DNA from: Stereum hirsutum FP-91666 SS1
Lineage: Eukaryota > Basidiomycota > Agaricomycetes > Russulales > Stereaceae
Direction: 5' to 3'
DNA length: 64,000 bases
Assembly (NCBI RefSeq): GCF_000264905.1
Contig: NW_006763137.1
Span: 2,106,687-2,170,686 of the forward strand
Part shown: positions 34,201-44,812 of the stretch, piece by piece
Layout of the letters: each line of letters begins with the position of its first letter
Numbering within the stretch: position 1 is the stretch's first letter
Notes under the pieces: model-generated
Told to the model about the DNA's origin: nothing
Seen by the model: only the letters and a program-made list of their open reading frames with translations
Database searches by the model: none
Position numbers and translations under genes: made by a program

Positions 34201-36651
34201 TCATTGCGACGGAAAACCGCCTCAACAACCTCCTTATTCGAGCCAAGGATGAAGAAACAATATTGGCAGATCTTTGCAGGATATTCCGTGAAAGTAAGTC
34301 GATATCGGCTTCATTATGCACTTCATTTCTGACTTTGTTTCCTTGACTAGTATCTGTTCCAACGAATTCCTGGCTCTCTGAGCATTCCATCTCTAGCCAA
34401 TTGATAGCTTACCGGCAAAGCACGTCCTATATCCACGACTCCTCTTCTGATTGGGACCTTGATTTACGCCGTCATGTTCTTCCTTTCTGGCGTCGCATCA
34501 ATCAGCGCAATGAGGTTTGGCTCTCGATGGATACCATCAAATCTGCGTCTGCCAGTATGCAAGCTATGAGGCGCCTTACGGAGGAAATCCATGCAACCTA
34601 CGCCCTTATCCGCTCTACTCGCTATCATATCCTCATGTCCCATTGTCTCGCATGGTTCTGGTTAGAGTCCATCTGCGCCTATCACTCTCAGCCACACATC
34701 GCTCGCAATACCCTCTCGTTATCCTGGCCTTGCAAATTGGCACGATATCTTCTCATCGTACTCGAAACCCGGCTCCCTACCTTCACTCTTCGTCCCAGCG
34801 ACTATATTCCTCATCTTTCATCCGAACCTCAAACATTTCGCACCATCGGGATCAAGGAATATTCAATCACAGACTGTGTACCCACTCTTCAACAGCGCGT
34901 CTATCTTCAGATGAAGCGTATCTTGCAGAAGTGGCTAGATTTCCCACAGGATGAGATCGCAGATAGTCAGGCATGGGTGGTGCAGAACTTCGTCAGTGTT
35001 TTTGGATTGGGGTCTCTGCTACTCGACGAAGTGTGGGATGTTTATCAGCACGTGCCGAAGCATGTGCTGGGCCGATCTCGAAAACAAACTCGCACCATCT
35101 TCCTACATCAGCTCATACCTTTCTTTCATCATATCCGAAGCTGTGAAGCTGCTGTCAAGACCTCTTCAGCTCGAACTTTGCTGGACCAGTATCACGTCGA
35201 GTACGAGATGCATGGATCTTGCAGAGGTGATCAATCTGCTACAACCTACTCGAGTTCCATCGAAGTTGCAACCTGTTCCCAAGAATTACTGGTAGATGGA
35301 GATGAGAGCGCATGTTGCCCTGATAAGTTGGTGGAGTCGAGTAATGGTCTTGATGTTGCAATGGCGCTAAGTCCCTCACTATATGTATGTTCATTATTCA
35401 CATGTGTACGTGCTTTTTACTCACATGCTGTGTTTTGTATACTTTCAGACCGCTTCACTTGATCAGCAAGATGATCTAGAATTCCCCCCACCACTCCACT
35501 CATTATCCCAATCTTCAAAACGATCACTGGAAGAACTTCAACCCCATTCGGGTCCATCAAATAAACGTATCAAAATCACACCTTCCACTACCCTCGCGTC
35601 TACCTCTCGCACGGTCTCTTCTTCATTGTCACCATCTCCTTCAATATCTCCACCTCTTCTAGCCTATCCCTCGCGGATCTCATTATCACGAATGCATCAT
35701 GCTCTTACGGTCCTTCGAAAACTGGCATTCTTTCTGGAGTGTCCGTATCCTCATGAGAACGTACAGGGTTCACGCTACGTGGGGACTCTAGAGGATCAGC
35801 CGGCTGAGGATATGAAGTTGATGAAAGAAGTAGCCAGTGATCTCGATGGATATCTTCCGTTTCCTCGACGTGCACCATCCGTTCTTCACGCCATGTCCAC
35901 ATCCGGCCTTTCTGGTCGTGACTTCAACCAATCGCTTCTTTTCAGTGCCATATCATTTCGCGCCATCTTCTTCAAGTCCCAGTATCACTTCGATCACCCC
36001 ACCTACATGCAAGACTTCGCTGAGTACAAGAACCGTGTCCTTCGCCTTCACCAACCGGACTATCCCTCCTCTATCATCACTCCTGGTGCGAAGACTCACT
36101 CGTATTGGGCCAATCCGAATCAGTATAGCAAAGGTGCTCATACACCTTTAGTCGACAATATTAGTCTCTACTGGTCTTCCATCAATCTCGAGTGGTGCTA
36201 TCCTCCTCACAAGGTTTTCAAGACCTACAAGAGTATCGCAAACCGTCCACCACTCGAGCCACCTTCTCCTCTACCATTCCACTCCTTCTTCGACGACTAT
36301 CTCTGTTTCAATCGAGGTTCACCATCCACAGGAAAGAAGACCAATCTCTTTCCCAATATAGGATCGTTGATTGGTTACCTATGCACTTTGGATCTTTCTT
36401 ATGCTGGATACGTTGAAAAGCCGTCTCTGGATGATGTGGTTGAAGCGATGGTGAAGATCAATGCAGGTGGTATCAGGGGGCTTATTGCGCTAGGTTTGGT
36501 AGAGAAGAAGGATAAAAGGCATAAGTATTCTCTCGCCGAAATCAAGAAAGCTTTCTCAGTCTTTCATGATTTTCTTTCCCAGCATTTGACAGAGAAAGAG
36601 AATTCTTTCCCAGCATTTGACAGAGAAAGAGAAAGAGGCTACGGTTTTTGA
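31221..36651 (+). CDS. TET/JBP-like 2-oxoglutarate/Fe(II) dioxygenase, large multi-intron gene
   Basis: Starts at ATG 31221 (MADTNFYEGSRFDIPGATPV); about a dozen GT-AG introns join conserved segments into roughly 1,450 residues. The centre has a double-stranded beta-helix oxygenase signature: an HID iron motif (His 32478, Asp 32484) inside FFGGAHIDKGDSDG, GYHGGFFHLIELG, a distal His (32640) in RLHGGTAP, and a 2OG-type Arg (32697) in TRLVFVLYPP. The preceding NRMFGNVQMNIA strand also resembles TET/JBP enzymes, which oxidise 5-methylpyrimidines in DNA. A KR-rich, very acidic linker (33780-33970) and a RRSTR motif follow, suggesting a nuclear protein, then a long helical C-terminal region of unknown type. 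Intron 1 (31483-31738, 256 nt) is enlarged and contains two 18-bp motif copies. The C-terminus is altered by a 31-bp duplication. The substrate is unknown, and the 3' half could be a separate gene. Confidence 0.65.
31522..31578 (+). repeat. two GGTAGACTTCGAGTCGCC motifs inside intron 1
   Basis: Exact copies at 31522-31539 and 31561-31578 lie within the long first intron of the dioxygenase-like gene, so they are transcribed as pre-mRNA. Confidence 0.9.
36578..36639 (+). repeat. 31-bp tandem duplication in the 3' coding end
   Basis: CCCAGCATTTGACAGAGAAA starts at 36578 and again at 36609. The 31-bp period is not a multiple of three, so the second copy is read in another frame and the protein ends at 36651. 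The pre-duplication frame stays open for about 45 more codons, to the TAG near 36757. Confidence 0.85.
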
Positions 36652-36959
36652 TCGTCCTATGTCTGAGCACTTCTGTTGTAAGATCTCAAAACTTGTTAGA
36701 CTTGCGATTGTTGTATTTCCTGATGATGATTGCTTTGAGTCTTGTACGTGTCAGCTTTAGTGTACCTGTACATGTTCTTGTTACAATTTTGTTTATTTAT
36801 ATACCTTTTGCCGCTGTTGTGATCATGTCTTGCTCGAGCTTCATACTATTTTGCAAGCAACGTGATTTGCCTGAGGTACGCATCATGACACTGAGATCAA
36901 ACCTCATTGTACTAACTACCCTTCTCTAGTAATAGCCACACGATCGTTTCCCCAAGTGA
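36652..36959. other. convergent intergenic region
   Basis: Short interval between the 3' ends of two convergent genes; no feature recognised beyond the possible former coding extension noted for the plus-strand gene. Confidence 0.4.
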
Positions 36960-38309
36960 CTACACCGCGGTATTGTTGTCGCTCAGATTCAACCCACCCA
37001 TGTCTAAACTTCCGGATTCATTACTGTCTCCTGTTTCTCCCTCTTTTTGTGCGGCCATGCTCACATCATGTGATTCTGCCTGGGTCTCCGTGGTTCGTAA
37101 TCTCTTTGTCGAAGTTTCTCCGGTCAATAGCGAAGACTGAAAATATCCAACAGGTCGTTTGATTGCTAATCCCCTCCCTGGCTTGTGATATTCGTCCCGC
37201 ACACGTATAATTGATTCGTAAGTCTACTCCTTCAATCAGAGGGTAAATATACATATATATATCAGTATTGACGTACCTGTTGCATGGCATTATCAAGCAT
37301 TGCTATACTCTTCAGTTGACAGATCAAGCGGTGCTGTGGAGTCTTGCCTCCAGACGGTACTGTCTTGAACGCAATCTGAGCCTGTACTATCTGACCAACT
37401 CTGAACTGCGCCGGATTGAAGCATATAAAGCTGCAATCATTTCTATACAAGGTCAGTCTATTGGTATCCATAGAGCAAGTGTAGACGACTCACTCAGATT
37501 TACGACGGTGCATGGGTATATATTGGTAGTACCCCACTTCATTAGTAGGCAGATGAACCATGTTGGATGTGGCTGCACGGGTAAGATGGTGATGTGGATC
37601 CACGTTCGATGCAAAGGGTATGCTGGGCTCGCCATTGGCATGTTGAATAGGTGTAAAATAACGGTTGGAGTACTCCTTTGAAGTCATATTAGAGTCCACT
37701 GCATTGATTACGTCCCAAGCTTTCAGCGTCCCTTCCTTGTAATTGGCCGACATCTTCTGATGGATGGTTTCGATTGCTTGGCGATCTTCAACAAAATGTT
37801 TATTTCCCCATCCATGGATAACTATGCTCTGTTTAGCAAACTGAACACGGCGTGGAATGCTGTGTTTGTAAGTTTCTTGTACACTTCTTACATAAAACTG
37901 TGAATGGCTTACTCTGTTTTTGCGATGATTGGAGGAAGGGTGAAATCCCACAAGACACCCTGCACGACAAATATTGCTTCGATGCCTTCGGACTCCGAGC
38001 TTCCTTCGTTGAAAAGAAGTGTTGAATTTCCGTCTGTATCCGTATATATGATGGTGCGTTCGTTGAGTGTTTGCAACTATATTTTGAACAGTGAGCTTAT
38101 ATGTATTGACGATATTTGTGAACTCACATTCTTCAAGGGATAAAGAAAGTTTGAAGTATCCATTTGAGCTCTGACCTCGGCCAGGACACCATCGATATGT
38201 GCGGCTGCATAAAATCAGTACCATCATTTATTATTTTATACGTTAGACTGAACTCACTGTTCTGAGAAGATTCCATATAGTGACGGAAGTCGACAACGTT
38301 GAAAGTCAT
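36960..38309 (-). CDS. hypothetical protein, multi-exon
   Basis: ATG at 38309 (MTFNVVDFRHYMESSQN). At least six exons with GTGAGT/GTATAT-type donors run to the TGA/TAA region at 36960. Landmarks are AHIDGVLAEVRAQMDTSNF, a central domain (SIVIHGWGNKHFVEDRQAIE; DPHHHLTRAATSNMVHLPTN) and FRVGQIVQAQIAFKTVPSGG followed by LICQLKSIAMLDNAM. The acidic/polar C-terminus has KRLRTTETQAES, possibly nuclear. I recall FRVGDIVE-like uncharacterised proteins in mushroom genomes, but cannot name a domain. It is tail-to-tail with the dioxygenase-like gene. Confidence 0.7.
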
Positions 38310-39015
38310 GTTAGATACTGGCTTGGGCAGGACGTAGTTTATTTCGATGCGAAGTTAGGACTGAGAACAAAATACGGTGTGTTGTCTCTTATATCTTTTT
38401 TATATCGCGGCATGTTTTTCTGATCTAGGGTGGGGAAACAACTTCAACCATATCTGGCTCGATCTGAACATGTCTGTCATTAATTCATGTACGATATATG
38501 AACGGAGTTCATACCAGTACGGTGGAAGGAGTTCATAACAGTACGGTGGAAGCACTAGCACCGATTGAACGTTTGAGGGTAACCTATTTCGCTTGGTCTG
38601 CGTGCCCCTCTCGCTTGTCTCGCTTACCACTTGTGGCGCATGTTTCAGGTTCTTTACGTGGCCTCCTTCGTTTCTTTTTATATGATGCCTGCACGATATG
38701 CAGAATCCACGTATATTCCCCAAGTCCCTTGTCGAATCCACGTATATTCCCAAGTCCCTTGTCAATTGACTTATCCTCAAGCGACTTCTGGTCATACTTA
38801 TACTGCTCATCATCAAGACTGTGGGTAAAAACACTATTATGTTCCTTGTCGAATTCAATGTTAACATCAAACCAATACAGGGTCTACGACGTATCTGTCA
38901 TACACGTTCGGTCATTGTGTCTGCCTAATATAATTCCACATACAAGTAAGATAGAGTATTTGTTTCTGGTTTTATGTCGCTCATATTCTCAAAGCTCCAT
39001 ATCCATCCCTTCAAC
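38310..39015. repeat. intergenic with two short tandem repeats
   Basis: GGAGTTCATAMCAGTACGGT is doubled at about 38504-38551 (period about 24). A 31-bp unit (AATCCACGTATATTCC, then CAAGTCCCTTGTC) is doubled at 38704-38764. No coding region is supported; the long plus-strand open stretch here has no good start or domain. Confidence 0.7.
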
Positions 39016-41432
39016 ATGGCACTCAGAACACCATTGCGCAGTGTCGAGCAGAAGTTCGAGTAAGCACAATTCATCATACTCTATCTGTTCATCTTCCGAT
39101 GACTTACGGATATATAGGGATGATCCTTTGACAACTTACATGATCATCGTCCTCAACCTTCAAGCCATCATGTTACCCGAAATTGTATTCAACATTATGT
39201 CGTTCCTCCCTATGAGCGATATTGCTACCTGCGCACGGGTTTGCCAATCGTGGCTTGATCCTGCTATATGTCGTCTCTATCGGGAACTCGATTTCGGTTT
39301 TTTTGCGGGAATACTGGGCCTGCCTTTCACGTACGATGTCCCAGATCCAACTAAAGGCAGACTGGTATGCTATAGTAAATTTATCTTCATGTATTACGGC
39401 TTACGATTGCAATATGTGCTTCCAGGTCATCCCCAGGAATGTAATTATCCCGAAGTGGCGCTGGGACCGATACAAGCCTCTCTTCGTGCACACTAAAGCA
39501 CTGTACGATAACTCCGTTTATGGCTATCGGGGAATGACGCCGGAAAGCATAGAGGTCATTGCTCGCAGCTGGTACTTTGGTCCCATGTTCCCAAACCTCG
39601 AACATTTATGCATTTGGTCGTCATCGCTTCTTCCGGCCTTCAGCTCTCCGAACCTCAAATCCACCCGTATCACGCCTGCCGCTGCTCGCGATACCAATAT
39701 CAGCCTCCTTGGTGCTCTCAGTGAAACAGCAATGAACTGCCCTAGTCTCACGGAAATCATGCTCATCCCAGGCGAGGTCGACGACAGTACTTTCGTCAAC
39801 CATGAAGACGCCCGTATCGCATGTATGAACGCATATACCATGTGCAGAACACTCGTCCGCGTCTCACTTCCCCTCTATTATCTCAGCCCATGCCTTCTTC
39901 ACATCCTCTCAAATCTTCCGCACCTTGAAAGCATCGACATGGTCACAAAGACAAGCGCATCCCCTACACCTGAAGATGGCTGGACAGGCCCGATGGCTGC
40001 CGTTGGATACTTCGGCACATCTCAGATGACCTCATTCCCTATGTTACGCGCTGGATCCTTCCCTATGCTCCATACAATCGGCATCGCATTCAACGATCCC
40101 ATGGCCGCGGTCGATCTCCTTCGCAACCCCCACTTCCCTGTCGACCGCATTTTGCGTTACACTATTCGCATCAGTGGTGAAGCGTACACCAACATGTCGG
40201 TCGGTATTCGTCTCATCATCGAAACCCTTGCGCAGAGGAATAGTCCGGTTACGGACCTTACCATCAATACCGCTGCAGCGAGTGGCACACTGGTCAGCGC
40301 CCTATCCCGCCACGACGTGATCTCATACTACGAGCTTGTCAACTTACGCAAACTATCGGGTCTTCTCCGATTTCACCTCGTTCATAATAGCCCGGTCAAT
40401 ATCACGAACCATGGACTTGCCCTGCTTATTAAAGACTGGAACATCGAATCCCTCATCCTTATGTGAGGCGCAGATAATCGAGCACTCGAAGAACGACTGT
40501 GAGAAGCGTCACTGTCAATGATATTGCCCTCACAAAGTAATAGAAAAAGAAAGAGACGCAATCTATAGTAAGACTCACCTGTGAGAAGCGTCACTGTCAA
40601 TGATAAAGAGACAAGGACGCTTCCCACAAGTTAAAAGGACGCGCTCCGGCGCTTACCGGTCTACTATACAGTTGGAAAACTACCTGCCTAAACGGGACGC
40701 AGAGGCGCGGAACCGAGGCGCGGAATCCGGCCCTCTGCGGCCCGCTGGCTGGCGAAATAACTAAAGTCATAACTCTGCAGTAAGTGGTCCTATCAGTCCC
40801 GGAAAAATTGCTAAAATATCAGGAAAATTCCCTCTGTCTCGTCGTAATACTCCGGACACCTTAATCCCAGTCCACTCATCTATACACTATCTTCTCTCAC
40901 TCCGGATGTACTCCTTGAAGTCGCAACAAACTGTCGAGCGATACGCGAGTTAGGCCTGTTTTTGGATACCTCCACAGGCGACCTCACATTACCCGCATTA
41001 CACCCTATCATCTCCAAACTCGACCGCCTTCATCTCGGAAACTCCTTCATGACTGTCGGTGACCACAGAAGATCGAGGCAGATCACAAGCTTCCTGTCAA
41101 ACATCACAAACCAACTTCCTTTCATCCTTATGCCCCGTGAGCAAGAACCCCGACTGGATGCAACCTTTTCTCGTATCGTCATTGTCGACCCGACAACCCT
41201 TGGTATGGAATATGATGGTGAGGATCAGTTACCTTGGTTAGATGAGGAGTGGAGGTTCGTCAGCAACAACTTAGAGTCAGTTAGGGAACGGGATTCGGCG
41301 TTGGTGGAGGTGGAATGTCTCCGTTATCATATAGACGTATTAGAGAAGGCATGTAGGAGGCTTGAGAATCAGTTGGCTGTTGCTGAAAGGCTACCCCGTC
41401 AAGGACAGTCTACGCCCTTCTTCTCCAAATAG
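39016..41432 (+). pseudogene. F-box/LRR-like gene disrupted by a solo LTR
   Basis: ATG 39016 (MALRTPLRSVEQKFE); an intron at 39062-39118 joins an F-box (MLPEIVFNIMSFLPMSDIAT, then CARVCQSWLDPAI), a module that binds Skp1 in SCF ubiquitin ligases. A further intron at about 39365-39425 leads to a leucine-rich, F-box-associated region. The frame ends prematurely at 40466, where a solo LTR (40462-40858) is inserted. Beyond it the same frame resumes from the second target copy and stays open for 190 codons to the stop at 41430-41432. The resumed part aligns with paralogues B and C exactly across the insertion (SLIL before; NPSP, VLLEVATNCR and RELGLFLD after). The insertion is therefore recent. 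Confidence 0.87.
40462..40858. mobile_element. solo LTR, copy B, with 5-bp target duplication
   Basis: 397 bp with TGTGAGG...CGGACA ends (5'-TG...CA-3'), flanked by CCTTA at 40457-40461 and 40859-40863. No internal region is present, so it is a product of LTR-LTR recombination. It contains GTGAGAAGCGTCACTGTCAA twice (about 40498 and 40581). It is homologous to 9350-9742. The superfamily is not resolved. Confidence 0.9.
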
Positions 41433-42257
41433 TTTAACCAGCTCTTTTTGTTCTTTGGATTGCATTCCAATCGGTTTTTGTTTCTCATACCTATATTACC
41501 TCGAATTTAATAGTAAACTTCAGACATTTTGTGTAGAACGATAGTCAACTTCTAATATTGTTCCTTTTACCTTCTACATTATCTCTTCAGTCCTGTGGGT
41601 ATATGTGTCTGATGAAGATGATCGTCTTTCGTGAATGATATTGTTATGAGCTTCTCTTGATCTATTTGGCTTCATGTTTCAATCTCTCCTGACATTGATG
41701 ATATTCATTCTGATACTTCTCTCGATCTGGTTAACTTCGTGTTTGAACCTATCACTTTAGAATATGCATTCCGAGGCTTCTCTCTATCTCATCAGCTTCC
41801 TATTTAGCGGTCTTTAATCAAGAATTTTCATTTCGGTACTCAGGAGTCTAATTTAGATAACTTTCCTCAGACATAGAAGTCTTCTTGACTTCACCGTCTA
41901 ATGTTTCAGGGCGATGTTATTGTTCAGTTGTGCATGTAACAGGTTTCAGTAGTTGTAACATCCTCGATTGGCTTCGCACTTCTTCATTCCATTACGGCTA
42001 ATTATGGGGGCTCAAGTGATCATTTCCCTCAGTTCCTTAGCCGACATCGCCTTTCTTTTGTGATCCATTTATATCGTGCATCACCCACTTTCCTTGAACC
42101 CACCCTTTCTGACTTTCTTCGTTAAATCCTATCCAATTTCTGGATAGTTATCTGCCCTCACCCTGCATAATTTCACTCACGAATAGTGAGTATCAAGCCT
42201 TTCTTCCCAATTTCAGTTTACTGATAAGATGTCATCTAGGAAGTTCGCTTTTGAATC
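41433..42257. other. intergenic, no feature recognised
   Basis: T-rich non-coding DNA between F-box paralogues A and B. No ORF, repeat or element end was seen. Confidence 0.5.
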
Positions 42258-44168
42258 ATGTCGGATTTACATCTTCATCCTCATCAACCTAACCTTTTGA
42301 GGTCAGTTTGGTGTTTCAATATAGCCATAATTATCGACTAACGGTACATGTATTACACCTATTGCTAGGAGTGCATGGTCCAGGATTGAAGACGCTCCTG
42401 AATTGGTGACCAATATTCTTGGCCACTTAGAAAGACACGAGCAAGTTCCGGCAAGCCGCCTCAACAAGAAGCTTAACTTCATAGCAACCGAGTTGATATG
42501 GTATCGCGTGGACTGTAGAGTCTTTCTGTTCCTCACCAGAGGCATTCTGTGGACCAAAGGCACCTATAGACAGCGCATGATCGTGAGTTACACATATTCT
42601 ATTGTCTTTTGTCCAATTGCTCATACATATATATATTTGTTAAGAGACTCCTCCGAACTCCTACGAAAGCGGACTGGGCACGGTGGAAACCTCTTGCTGA
42701 GATGACAAGAGAATTCTCCGATCAGTCCATCGAATCTGCTTATGGTCTCGAGGATCACGATATCTTCAGGCTTCTCGCCACTCGGCCGGAAATGCACCTA
42801 TTCCCAAACTTATCCAGGGCCTACATCATGGAGGCTCATCTTTCGCCACTTTTCTTATCGCCCACTATTTCCGAGCTTCACCTCACCGTTAGCTTCGAGG
42901 ATCAGCACGGTCACGCTTCATATATGGAAGACACTGCTCCGTGGATATCCGACTACATTTCCAACCTGAAAGCATTGCACATCTATCCATGGCGCATATT
43001 GCCCACCTCCGACTCTCATTCTCCTGCCACGGCCACCATTCGTTCTATTCTCCATGGAGCTTGTAAAACTCTGACAGAGACAAGTTTCCCAGTGTACTAC
43101 GCCGACTGGGGAATGCTTCAATCCCTCCTACAATCCGAAAACCTCCGCTCGATCCAGTCCAATTATCATTCGCTGGCAGGCCCCGCAGAGCCTATCCTAT
43201 ACACCGGATGTCAAGATATTCTACACTGGACCTACAGCGAGATCCATTTTCCGATGAACTTAGCCCTTCCATTCAAAAACCTCGTGGATCTGGACATTTC
43301 CTTTCCCTATCCCAGTATCGCCACACAACTCTTACGCGAGACTGTTCTTACCCAACTCGACTCTCTTACACTCCATTTCACGGTCTTAAAGCCCGACAAC
43401 CTTGGTGTTCCCTCTCCTGCTCAATTCTCGCTTACACCCCTATTCTACCGGATATACGACTCTGCCCCGCAAGTCCAGCATCTGAAGATATTCATGGTTC
43501 CATCCCAGCGGAAGGGTTCTTCTAATATAAGGAACGTTCCCATCGTCAACTGGATCGACTTGTCTCCCATAACCCTCCTCGTCGACCTCGTCTCCTTCGA
43601 AATCACTCACGTCTATCCAATCGACATATCATCCCATCATATTGCCAAGATCACCCGTGGACTCCCATCCTTGACAAGATTTATCCTCAATCCCCACCCT
43701 GTGATCATACGCAGTACTTCGTATGGTCTCGACGTATTATTTGCAATGGCAGCATGGGGAAAAAAACTCAAAGAGGTGGGAATATTCATGAACTACCACG
43801 AGACGATGCCGTCCATTCAAGAAGGTGTCTTCTTCGACCTACTTCGCACTTTATATGTCGGCCTTTCCTTCACGCCTGAAGATGATACGATATATAATGC
43901 AACATGTCACGCATTATATTATCTCCTACCTCCCAGCGCCAAGATCAAGACATGTCCCTCCTCCCTTGCACCATTCCGTCCTGTCTCGACATTTTTTGAG
44001 GACAATGATGGATCACTCTCCGAATTCTCAGACACCTGTCTTGAAGACCTGCAAGATGCATGGGTAGGGGTAAGAGGGGCCATGAAACAGATTCACGAGA
44101 CTGTTATCCTCGTTCATGGGAGTCGGATGGTGAGAAGGGAAGACATGGAGGCCAATGGTAAGTCTTGA
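42258..44168 (+). CDS. F-box-like paralogue B
   Basis: Exon 1 from ATG 42258 (MSDLHLHPHQPNLLR), an intron at 42302-42368, exon 2 with a diverged F-box (APELVTNILGHLERHEQVPA), and an intron at about 42583-42644. A long exon then runs to the TGA at 44166-44168, giving about 590 residues. The C-terminal part is leucine-rich with regularly spaced strand-like segments and the family signature RFILNPHPVI followed by GLDVLFAMAAWGKKLKEVGI, shared with paralogues A and C. It probably acts as a substrate receptor in an SCF complex. It is intact, unlike A. The first exon rests on splice logic. Confidence 0.75.
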
Positions 44169-44812
44169 CCATCATATTCTTGTATGTCGGTCTTGCCTCA
44201 TTATTGTCATAGGAATCCTATCTTGAATATGTTCCCTATACTTTGATTGGAGTAGTAAAATAATACTTGATGGTATTTGTTTAGGCGTAATATTTCAAAC
44301 TCTTTTCGCTAGTTATATTATGAATGTGAACTGGTGTGTCGATCTTGGGATATTGAACTCTGGACATTGGATTAAGAGGGTCTTTGAACTCTTCTATTTT
44401 TAATGTCCACCACTTCTATCGATCATTCACATATTTAGTCAGGTTCTCCTATTATTAGGGTAATTCATTTGGGTGTTCTTCTCTCTGCACGGTGACCCAA
44501 AGGAGTAAGTGCCGCGATGAGGGTCTGTATACTATGTTTCAGATACGTCTTCTATTCCCGTCCAACTCGGACTGTACCTGATTCGCTTTCTCATAGATAA
44601 TAAAAGTCTTTGCCTCGAGTCATTCCCCCCTCTGTCCATTATTGCACTGTTAGGTGTTCATGTCCACTTCCTTCTGTTATATTGTGCTACTGGGACTGAT
44701 CCTATTCTGCCTAGTCAAAGGTCAAACCAAACATAATCCATTAAACCACATTCTCCATAACTTGTCTCAAGTAAGCTATCAATAGATTCATTGCTGGTTC
44801 CTTCAGTTACTC
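44169..44812. other. intergenic, no feature recognised
   Basis: Non-coding DNA between F-box paralogues B and C. No repeat boundaries or RNA genes were recognised. Confidence 0.5.

Noticed and set aside
38498..39496. 332-codon plus-strand frame before the first F-box gene
   Set aside because: Most of it is intergenic tandem repeats. The supported gene starts at 39016 with an intron, after which the F-box is read in the proper frame.
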